From Acidobacteriota bacterium (GTDB lineage: Bacteria; Acidobacteriota; Terriglobia; Bryobacterales; Bryobacteraceae): DNA of 6,662 nt. The stretch covers positions 1 to 6,662 of the forward strand of contig JAJYKC010000137.1 of the NCBI GenBank assembly GCA_021788955.1, given 5' to 3'. The notes beneath the pieces were generated by a model, which ran no database searches, had not been told where the DNA came from, and worked only from the letters and a program-made list of their open reading frames with translations. Of the stretch, positions 1-5,456 are shown in pieces. The first letter of the stretch is position 1. Each line of letters starts with the position of its first letter. A program made the translations under genes and the position numbers.

Positions 1-2
1 CG

Positions 3-1214
3 CGGGCGGCTGCGCTGGTTGGCATTGGGGCAGCCCTGCTGTGCGTGTGGTGGCAACTGCCGGCGATTTGGCGAGTCCAGCCGGCGGCTCTGCGTGGGCT
101 GGCGGTACGATATGTGAGGTTTGACCGCAACACGAGGAGTTTCACGTCGTTGTATGGAGCGGAAGTGTGCGGAGAGATTAACCAACTTCTGTGCCAGGTG
201 AATTTCGGCGGCGCCGACAAAAGGGCTGTAGGGGGAAACCCGCGGGCAATGGAGGATATTCAAGCCCACCCGTTGGCATTTGCCGACTATCTGGTGGACG
301 TGCTGACCAATTGGACCTCGGTGGACTTCCTCGCGTCGATTACCGTTCCGGAACGAGGAACTATTGCTCCGGAGGGGCAGTCTGCGGCTGCACAAGGCGA
401 AACGAGCGACGCGGAAGGCGGGACTACCGGTCTAGAAGGAGAGACTACGATTTCACAGGCAGTGGCTACTGTTCCGCACGGAGGAACTACCGTTCCGCGG
501 GGAAGAGTGCACGATTGGCCCGGCGGTCCGCCGTATCTGGCGTTCCGGATCATCGTCGTCTTGCTGTTGATCTGCTGCATGACGCCACGTTACCGCCCGG
601 TCGTTGTTGCCGCCGCCTTGTACCTCTTGGCCCTCCCACTGCTGAATCTAGCGACGAGCGTACGTCATGTTGCCGTGGTATCGTTGGTGGTCGCGGCGTG
701 CGCGGCCCGGGAAGTGACCGCGGCGATCCCCGAATCGTTGGCAGTTGTGTTGTCGAAGGGGAAGGTGATCGTTGCCCCGCTGATCGTCGCGGCGCTCGTT
801 TTGCTAGCAGCCTCCGATCTACGGGCGCTGATGAAGGTCCGATCCAACCCCTTCAACTGCTCGTATGTCAATATCCTGCAGGACACCAAGCGTCTCACGG
901 CCCGCAACAGCCTGATTGCCTCGAGCTATCCGCAGTTGATCACTTGCATGACGGGACGCCCCGGCGTGGGCGGGACCTGGCTGATGGAAAACCTGGAGGG
1001 CATCATCGAGAAATTCGCGCCGGACGTCATTTTGGTGGACAACGCGCGGGGGGACCCCAAGAACTATACCCTGTTGAAGCGACGCGGCGGGCAGATTCCC
1101 GGCTACACGGTGCTGGCCGACAACTCCGCCCAACACTATGCGATCTTCCGCCGCGACACGCAGCCATCCCCGGAGAAGACCGAAGCTCGACCAGCGCGGG
1201 CTCCGGGGGGGTAG
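3..1214 (+). CDS. C-terminal part of a GT-C-like (GT39/PMT/ArnT-type) membrane glycosyltransferase, 5' end outside window
   Basis: The frame is open from the first full codon (base 3) to TAG at 1212-1214, giving 403 visible residues. The first residues form a hydrophobic helix (AALVGIGAALLCVWW) that continues upstream, so the GTG at 45 lies inside a membrane segment and is not the true start. Residues about 21-112 form an extramembrane loop ending in HPLAFADYLVDVL. Residues 113-168 are a heptapeptide repeat. About four more hydrophobic helices follow (roughly 180-194, 198-216, 221-236, 253-271), with an Arg-His pair at 221-222 of the kind seen in GT39-like proteins. The last ~125 residues are soluble and contain SSYPQLITCMTGRPGVGG and FAPDVILVDNARGD, resembling the C-terminal domain of many bacterial GT39-like proteins. 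By family, such enzymes transfer a sugar from a polyprenyl-phosphate donor on the outer face of the membrane. The catalytic N-terminal part is not visible, so donor and acceptor are unknown. Confidence 0.68.
   Translation, partial: RAAALVGIGAALLCVWWQLPAIWRVQPAALRGLAVRYVRFDRNTRSFTSLYGAEVCGEINQLLCQVNFGGADKRAVGGNPRAMEDIQAHPLAFADYLVDVLTNWTSVDFLASITVPERGTIAPEGQSAAAQGETSDAEGGTTGLEGETTISQAVATVPHGGTTVPRGRVHDWPGGPPYLAFRIIVVLLLICCMTPRYRPVVVAAALYLLALPLLNLATSVRHVAVVSLVVAACAAREVTAAIPESLAVVLSKGKVIVAPLIVAALVLLAASDLRALMKVRSNPFNCSYVNILQDTKRLTARNSLIASSYPQLITCMTGRPGVGGTWLMENLEGIIEKFAPDVILVDNARGDPKNYTLLKRRGGQIPGYTVLADNSAQHYAIFRRDTQPSPEKTEARPARAPGG
339..506 (+). repeat. Tandem 21-bp minisatellite encoding eight heptapeptide units
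   Basis: Read in the frame of the surrounding gene, the segment divides into eight consecutive 7-residue units with no gaps: ITVPERG, TIAPEGQ, SAAAQGE, TSDAEGG, TTGLEGE, TTISQAV, ATVPHGG, TTVPRGR. The consensus is about TTVPEGG. At DNA level, ACTA or a close variant recurs every 21 bp (360, 423, 444, 465, 486). The outer units are best conserved: 342-376 and 468-502 agree at about 26 of 35 bases. The central units have drifted most. The period is a multiple of three, so copy number can change without breaking the frame. It lies between an extramembrane loop and a membrane helix and probably forms a flexible Thr/Gly/Pro/Glu-rich linker. Repeat and period are seen directly. Any function is unknown. 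Confidence 0.85.
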
Positions 1215-1218
1215 CCGC

Positions 1219-1253
1219 GTGAGCTGTACCGCAAGCTCACAAGATCTCGTTTT
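1219..1253 (+). terminator. Weak terminator-like hairpin after the GT-C-like gene
   Basis: GTGAGCT (1219-1225) pairs perfectly with AGCTCAC (1234-1240) around an 8-nt loop, starting 5 bases after the TAG stop. A short T run (TTTT, 1250-1253) follows, about 9 nt after the stem. The position suits transcription termination, but the stem is short and the T run small and displaced. It could be weak, Rho-assisted or not a terminator. Confidence 0.3.
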
Positions 1254-1307
1254 CCTGACAAACTCATATTCACCTATCATACAGTAGTTTACATGCGTAT
1301 ATATCTG

Positions 1308-1389
1308 AACCACGAAGATCACAAGGACCACGAAGGTGAAGGGTATCACTTTCAAACGTTCCTTTCTGATCTTCGTGACCTTCGTGGTT
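1308..1389. repeat. CCACGAAG-type intergenic palindromic repeat
   Basis: The left arm (1308-1336) starts AACCACGAAG and contains a second CCACGAAGG. The right arm (1361-1389) read on the opposite strand starts AACCACGAAG and continues GTCACGAAGATC. The arms match at about 23 of 29 positions, several mismatches being G-T wobbles, and a 24-nt segment separates them. Each arm consists of degenerate 8-10 bp CACGAAG-like subunits. I recall similar CCACGAAGGACACGAAGG-like hairpins as dispersed repeats in Planctomycetota/Verrucomicrobiota-type genomes, often mistranslated as NHEDHKDHEG-like or FVTFVV-like peptides, which is what the frames here give. As RNA it would fold into a long imperfect hairpin. 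Whether it has a regulatory role is unknown. Confidence 0.8.
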
Positions 1390-1573
1390 GCCAAGTTTTT
1401 CGGACGTTTGATTGTGGCCGAAGGCCGCGCCAAGATTCTCCGGGTTCGCACCCTACCGCGTTCCACCCGCGGCAAGACCACCGCATCTGCGATCACCGGG
1501 CCGCGCCCCGGCTCATTCGCGGGAAGCGGGTCGTTTCGCAGTCCCGTCCAGCACTCTTGGTTCGTCCCGCATC

Positions 1574-1601
1574 TTGCGACGGCGTGCGCAGCGATTACAA
1601 T
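1574..1601 (+). promoter_or_regulatory. Possible sigma70-type promoter for the oxidoreductase operon
   Basis: TTGCGA (1574-1579, 4/6 to TTGACA) and TACAAT (1596-1601, 5/6 to TATAAT) are separated by 16 bp. Transcription would begin near 1608 and leave a leader of about 105 nt before the GTG at 1715. The placement is sensible ahead of a same-strand gene run after a terminator-like hairpin. Such matches can arise by chance, and the host's promoter consensus is unknown. Confidence 0.33.
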
Positions 1602-1701
1602 GAAAGGTGCTTATTGGTGGAAGTCTCTTTTCGGGGCGAGTCGGAACAGGGACCTGGCGATCGTGGCCGCGTTGTTGCGAGTGTGGATCACCTGCCTTCC
1701 C

Positions 1702-1710
1702 GAAAGGGGG
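1702..1710 (+). promoter_or_regulatory. Ribosome binding site that fixes the GTG start at 1715
   Basis: A purine run, GAAAGGGGG, ends 4 nt before GTG at 1715-1717. That GTG is followed at once by RTQKRVVIVGAGIAG, so the dinucleotide-binding strand starts at residue 7, as is usual in this family. A longer reading from GTG at 1607 would add 36 residues (with GRVGTGTWRSWPRCCECG) that resemble no part of the fold. Confidence 0.65.
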
Positions 1711-1714
1711 TTGT

Positions 1715-3178
1715 GTGAGGACCCAGAAGCGAGTAGTCATCGTCGGGGCGGGGATCGCCGGGCTGTCGGCGGCCTATGACCTGGCCAAGGCCGGGCATCG
1801 AGTCACCGTGCTCGAGGCGGATTCCCAGTGCGGGGGTTTGGCCAACTCGTTCTTGCTCGAACGGCAAACGGTCGACCGGTACTACCATTTCGTCTGCACC
1901 CGCGATGACCATCTGATTCAGTTCGCCAAGGAGCTTGGGCTGGCGAGAAAACTGCACTGGCGGCGAACCCGGACCGCTTATTTCTTCGCCGGTAAAATGT
2001 TCCCTTTCGGGACCCCGTGGCATCTGTTGCGTTTCTCGCCCATCCCGTTTTGGCAGCGGGTGCGTTTTGGCTTGCACGTTCTACTCTCGCGCTACCGGGC
2101 CGACTGGAAATGGCTGGATCACATTCCGGCCAAGCCGTGGTTGATTGAATCGATCGGCGCCGAGGCCTACCAGGCGATCTGGCATCCGCTGTTGAGCGTC
2201 AAGTTTGGCCAGCGGGCCGACGACATCTCGGCCGCCTGGATGTGGCATCGCATCTGGCGGGTGGCCAAATCCCGGCGGCATCTGCTGGCGCCCGAAGTGT
2301 TCGGCAGCTTTGAGCAGGGAAACGCCACCCTGGTCGATCGGCTGGTGTCCGTCTTGCAGGACGAACCGGGGGTGACCCTTCGGGTGAATTGCCCGGCGCG
2401 CGGATTCCAATTGCGCGAGGGCCGTGTGGCGGGGGTAGCATTGGCGGACGAGGTGGTGCCCTGCGACGCGGCCATCAGTACGGTTGCGTTGCCGATCTTG
2501 AGCCGGCTCCTACAAGCCGACGCCGGCGAGTACGCGGCTCAATTGCGGCGGGTGGAGTACATCGGCGTGGTGTGCCTCGTCCTCAGCCTCAAGCGGCCTT
2601 TCTCGCGGAATTTCTGGTTGAACGTGAACGATCCGCGGATCGCCTTCAACGGCATTGTGGAGCCCACCAACTTGAACGCGCGGTTGCGAGAGGCGGGGTT
2701 GAAGGTGATCTACATTCCCCACTATCTTCCGGCGGACGAGCCCCTCTACGGTTACGACGAGGATCGGCTGGTGCGCGAGCATCTGCCGATGCTGCGACTG
2801 ATCAATCCCAGTTTCACGCCGGAGTGGATCAGGGACGTGCGGGTGTTTCGGCATCCTTTTGCGCAACCGGTTTTCGCCACCCGCTTCTGTGAGCTTATGC
2901 CGGCGCACCGTTCGCCGTTGGAGGGACTGTACGTCTCCGATTCCTCGCAGTTCTACCCGGAGGACCGCACGCTCAGCGCGGCCATCAAGCAGGGGCGGGC
3001 GATTGCCAGGATGATTTGCGGGGAGGCGGAAATGCAACAAGCGCGAGCGTATCATATTGTGGAGGATCCGCACCCGTTCGGAAAGGAAAACGGGGAGCGG
3101 CCCGAGACTCTTGAGCTGGGGCCGAAAAAGAGCTTCGCCGTAGGGGAGACGCCGTCTCGGACGAATTTGCAGGTGTGA
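1715..3178 (+). CDS. FAD/NAD(P)-dependent oxidoreductase, amine-oxidase/protoporphyrinogen-oxidase-like (PRK07233 type)
   Basis: The product has 487 residues from GTG to TGA. The N-terminus is a Rossmann FAD-binding motif: VVIVGAGIAGLSAAYDL (G11, G13, G16) with acidic E34 ending the second strand (VTVLEAD) for the ribose, then CGGLA (39-43). The stretch VDRYYHFVCTRDDHLIQFAKELGL, and later PFGTPWHLLRF and KFGQRADDISAAWMW, match what I know of the PRK07233 group of NAD(P)/FAD oxidoreductases. A second FAD-contact segment lies near the C-terminus (about 406-428: YVSDSSQFYPEDRTLSAAIKQGR). About 45 further residues, rich in charge and Pro, follow the usual end and look disordered. The protein has no signal peptide and is probably cytoplasmic. 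Members are often found in surface-glycan or lipid loci, but the reaction is generally unassigned. Related folds include protoporphyrinogen oxidase, phytoene desaturase and UDP-galactopyranose mutase. The family call is firm. A substrate cannot be given. Confidence 0.88.
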   Translation: MRTQKRVVIVGAGIAGLSAAYDLAKAGHRVTVLEADSQCGGLANSFLLERQTVDRYYHFVCTRDDHLIQFAKELGLARKLHWRRTRTAYFFAGKMFPFGTPWHLLRFSPIPFWQRVRFGLHVLLSRYRADWKWLDHIPAKPWLIESIGAEAYQAIWHPLLSVKFGQRADDISAAWMWHRIWRVAKSRRHLLAPEVFGSFEQGNATLVDRLVSVLQDEPGVTLRVNCPARGFQLREGRVAGVALADEVVPCDAAISTVALPILSRLLQADAGEYAAQLRRVEYIGVVCLVLSLKRPFSRNFWLNVNDPRIAFNGIVEPTNLNARLREAGLKVIYIPHYLPADEPLYGYDEDRLVREHLPMLRLINPSFTPEWIRDVRVFRHPFAQPVFATRFCELMPAHRSPLEGLYVSDSSQFYPEDRTLSAAIKQGRAIARMICGEAEMQQARAYHIVEDPHPFGKENGERPETLELGPKKSFAVGETPSRTNLQV

Positions 3179-3184
3179 TGGATG

Positions 3185-3206
3185 TGACCCACGGGTTCGT
3201 GGGTCA
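3185..3206 (+). other. Perfect intergenic hairpin between the oxidoreductase and radical SAM genes
   Basis: TGACCCACG (3185-3193) and CGTGGGTCA (3198-3206) form a perfect 9-bp stem with a GGTT loop, starting 6 bases after the upstream stop. No T run follows, so it is a poor intrinsic terminator. It ends 5 bases before the GAGGTG ribosome binding site (3212-3217) of the next gene. It could protect or process the transcript between the two cistrons, or weaken expression of the downstream genes. Confidence 0.6.
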
Positions 3207-3219
3207 GGTTTGAGGTGCT

Positions 3220-4638
3220 ATGGCCAGAGTCTTGCTCGTTTTGCCGCCTGCCCCCGCACACTACGTCGTTCCGCCTGTCGGTTTGGGCTACCTTGCGAGC
3301 AGTCTCAGGCGGGCGGGAATCAGCGAAGTGGCGATTCTGGACGGGCAGAAGGATCGGCTCACGCGATCCTCCTTCAAGGAAATCCTTCTTCGCGAAAAGC
3401 CCGATTTCGTCGGAATTCAAATCTTCAGTTCCGGCTTCACGACGTCGTGCAGGGCTGCCCAGATCGTCAAAGAGACGCTGCCCGGCACCATTGTTGTGGT
3501 CGGTGGCCCCCATGTGACCGCCACGGCTGAACGTGTATTGCTGGACTTGCCGGAGGCGGACTACGGATTTCTTGGGGAAGCGGAAGAGGGTCTGCCGGTG
3601 TTGGTTGGGCAGGACTTGCAGCACATTGCGGGGGCCCTCGCCGGGATTCCCGGTCTGATTTACCGAGAAGGCAAGGGAATCCGCGTCAACGAGCGGGCGA
3701 TTGTTTCCGAGCTCGAGGCGCTTGGTTTCCCCGCTTGGGATCTGATGCCTCCCAACAGCTACCCCGATTCTCCACAAGGTGCCTTCTATCGGAATTTTCC
3801 CATCGCGCCGGTGCTGACCAGCCGCGGATGCCCTTACGAGTGCACCTTCTGCGGCTCACCGGTGAACATGACTCGGCACTACCGTACCCGCCCCATTGCC
3901 CACGTGCTGGATGAAGTGGAACTGTTGCACCGCCAATATGGGGTGGGTGAAATCCACATCATTGACGACATGTTCTCGCTACAAAAGCAGCGTGTGATGG
4001 ACTTCTGCAACGGCCTGGAGGACCGCAAGCTCCACATCAGTTACACCTTCCCGAACGGCCTCCGCCTGAACTCGCTGGACCGAGAGATGCTGCTTCGCAT
4101 GAAACAGACCGGCGCCTACGCATTTACGGTGGGAATCGAGAGCGGGTCGGATCGCGTACTTCAAGCGATGAAGAAAGGACTCACCACGGACTTCATACGC
4201 CGGCAAGTGACCCTGATCACCGAATGCGGGCTGGAGCCGAGCGGGTTCTTTATCCTCGGATTTCCCGGCGAGACGCGGGAAGACATGGCCGCCACCATGC
4301 GGTTCTCGCGCAGTCTGCCGCTGAAACGCGCCCACTTCAGCAACTACTTGCCGCTGCCCGGCACGGAATCCGCCCGTCGGCTCTACGAATCGGGGGAAGT
4401 CCAGCCTGGCAATTGGGATGAACTGGCGTACTATGAAGTGCCCTACGCTCCGCAAGGCATCGAGAAGGCGGAGCTAAAACGACTGCAGCGCAAAGCGTTT
4501 CTTCAGTTCCATCTTCGGCCTCGCATCCTACTCAAGCTTCTGCTGGAGGTCCGATCCTTCAGGCATCTCCGCAGTCTCTTATACCGGGCACGAGACTACC
4601 TCTTTCTGCGGGGAAAAAGGGGTGGCTTCCTGGACTAA
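3220..4638 (+). CDS. B12-binding-domain radical SAM protein (class B/BchE-like)
   Basis: The product has 472 residues. ATG at 3220 is preceded by GAGGTG and begins directly with a beta strand (MARVLLVLPP), as usual here. Residues 1-130 look like a cobalamin-binding Rossmann domain (PPVGLGYLASSLRRAG, then VVVGGPHVTATAE at 92-104). The radical SAM core starts near 195, with the cluster motif C204-x3-C208-x2-C211 (RGCPYECTFCGSP) for the [4Fe-4S] cluster that cleaves S-adenosylmethionine. Further core segments are EIHIIDDMFS (244-253), FTVGIESGSDRVLQAMKKGLT (302-322) and GFFILGFPGETREDM (342-356). The C-terminal ~90 residues are helical and basic. The classic DxHxxG cobalamin motif is absent (LDGQKDR at its expected place), as in many members, so cobalamin binding, if any, would not use that histidine. 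Such enzymes often methylate or rearrange unactivated carbons in lipids, cofactors or secondary metabolites. The substrate is unknown. It lies 41 bp after the oxidoreductase, probably in the same operon. Confidence 0.92.
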   Translation: MARVLLVLPPAPAHYVVPPVGLGYLASSLRRAGISEVAILDGQKDRLTRSSFKEILLREKPDFVGIQIFSSGFTTSCRAAQIVKETLPGTIVVVGGPHVTATAERVLLDLPEADYGFLGEAEEGLPVLVGQDLQHIAGALAGIPGLIYREGKGIRVNERAIVSELEALGFPAWDLMPPNSYPDSPQGAFYRNFPIAPVLTSRGCPYECTFCGSPVNMTRHYRTRPIAHVLDEVELLHRQYGVGEIHIIDDMFSLQKQRVMDFCNGLEDRKLHISYTFPNGLRLNSLDREMLLRMKQTGAYAFTVGIESGSDRVLQAMKKGLTTDFIRRQVTLITECGLEPSGFFILGFPGETREDMAATMRFSRSLPLKRAHFSNYLPLPGTESARRLYESGEVQPGNWDELAYYEVPYAPQGIEKAELKRLQRKAFLQFHLRPRILLKLLLEVRSFRHLRSLLYRARDYLFLRGKRGGFLD

Positions 4639-4685
4639 CCCGGCATAGGCATCGTGGGGAGTCAGCCCTACCGGGTCGGATTACA

Positions 4686-5456
4686 ATGGACGTCAAGAAC
4701 GAGGTCAGCTTTTTCGATCGCTTTGAACGCGAGCACGGCGAGTACGATGTGCTTGGCGAGGGAGCCTATTCCAGGCTACTTGCCTTATTTGGTCGCGTGG
4801 GAAGACCAACGCGACAATGGAAGGTCATCGACCTGGGCTGCGGAAGTGGAGCTTTCACCCGACGATTATCACGCGAGTTCGGATTTCAGATCACCGGCAT
4901 GGATGTCTCTCCCAGGCTCATTGATCAGGCTATTCAACAAGGATCGCAGCCGACGTACCTGGTCGGCGACATTACTACGACTGGGCTGCCGGGCGAGGGG
5001 TTCGATTGCATTGTGTATTCAGGCGTCCTTCATCATTTCGATGCCGCGCACACGCGGCTGCAAGTCCTTCGCGAAGGTCTGCGAATTCTCAGACCCGGCG
5101 GGTTGCTCTTCGGCTACGATCCCAGTTGGCACAGCCCGGCGATGTGGCTTTACCGTAGCCCAGACTCCCCTCTTTATTCCAACAAGGGAAAGACGGAAAA
5201 CGAAGTGCTTCTTAAGCGGCAGGAACTTGAGGCCGAGCTGACGAGTGCGGGCTTTGTAGATATCTACATACGCGGTGTGGCCGGGATCACCTTTCGTTAC
5301 GTTGCCAGTCGTTCTGCGAGACTACTCCTGCCGCTCTACAATCTCTACGAGTTGGCCCTTCGTTTCTCGCCGCTGGAAAACCGTTGGGGCACATTTCTTG
5401 TCAGTTGTGCGCGCAAGTCGTGCGAAAAGGATCCGACTGATGCGTGCAACGCTTAG
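4686..5456 (+). CDS. Class I SAM-dependent methyltransferase
   Basis: The product has 256 residues from ATG to TAG. Motif I is VIDLGCGSGAFTRRL (residues 47-61), the glycine-rich S-adenosylmethionine loop. The acidic residue after strand 2 is D73 (ITGMDVSPRLI). VGDITTTGLP (93-102) gives the adenine-contact Asp, FDCIVYSGVLHHF (106-118) is motif IV/post-I, and GLRILRPGGLLFGYDPS (131-147) is the usual LkPGG turn. This is the Methyltransf_11/25 type that modifies small molecules, sugars or lipids. The C-terminal ~60 residues contain a hydrophobic stretch (ARLLLPLYNLYELALRF, 211-227) that could touch the membrane or cap the active site. The ribosome binding site is weak (GGAT about 8 nt upstream). 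The gene follows the radical SAM gene by 47 bp and overlaps the next by 17 bp, so coexpression is likely. It could be an O-, N- or C-methyltransferase acting on the same glycan or lipid as its neighbours. That is inference. Confidence 0.9.
   Translation: MDVKNEVSFFDRFEREHGEYDVLGEGAYSRLLALFGRVGRPTRQWKVIDLGCGSGAFTRRLSREFGFQITGMDVSPRLIDQAIQQGSQPTYLVGDITTTGLPGEGFDCIVYSGVLHHFDAAHTRLQVLREGLRILRPGGLLFGYDPSWHSPAMWLYRSPDSPLYSNKGKTENEVLLKRQELEAELTSAGFVDIYIRGVAGITFRYVASRSARLLLPLYNLYELALRFSPLENRWGTFLVSCARKSCEKDPTDACNA

Larger units (their letters stand above)
1215..1714. other. 500-bp intergenic region
   Basis: No convincing gene is seen here. In order it holds a 7-bp hairpin just after the upstream stop, an A+T-richer stretch (about 1241-1306), the CCACGAAG-type inverted repeat (1308-1389), a GC-rich stretch (about 1390-1570) with no recognisable structure, a possible promoter (1574-1601), and the ribosome binding site of the oxidoreductase gene. 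Several open frames cross the gap. Their products are Arg/Pro/Ser-rich, start inside the repeat, or run into the oxidoreductase gene in the wrong frame, so they look spurious. Confidence 0.6.

Noticed and set aside
191..1222. Long + strand open frame overlapping the GT-C-like gene
   Set aside because: Its product is Arg/Gly/Ser-rich with no membrane or domain pattern, while the overlapping frame gives clear helices and a family-like C-terminal domain. It is a GC-rich shadow frame.
1255..1283. Possible promoter CTGACA with TATCAT or CATACA in the A+T-rich part of the gap
   Set aside because: The spacer is 14 bp to the better -10 match, and the 17-bp alternative matches only 3/6. It is also far from the next gene.
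819..1496. Opposite-strand open frame across the gene end and the CACGAAG repeat
   Set aside because: It includes translated repeat (TTKVTKIRKERLKVIPFTFVVLVIFVV) and the antisense of a real gene, so it is a typical false call.
1607..1714. Longer oxidoreductase start at GTG 1607
   Set aside because: The added 36 residues do not fit the fold, no good ribosome binding site precedes it, and GTG 1715 has a strong purine run and a standard N-terminus.
1293..1779. Two + strand open frames (1293-1718 and 1336-1779) that could be small genes
   Set aside because: Both begin within or next to the hairpin repeat, have no recognisable fold, and the second runs into the oxidoreductase gene in the wrong frame.
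4638..4675. ACCCGG ... CCGGGT inverted repeat between the radical SAM and methyltransferase genes
   Set aside because: The stem is only 6 bp with a loop of about 26 nt, which is expected by chance in GC-rich DNA.
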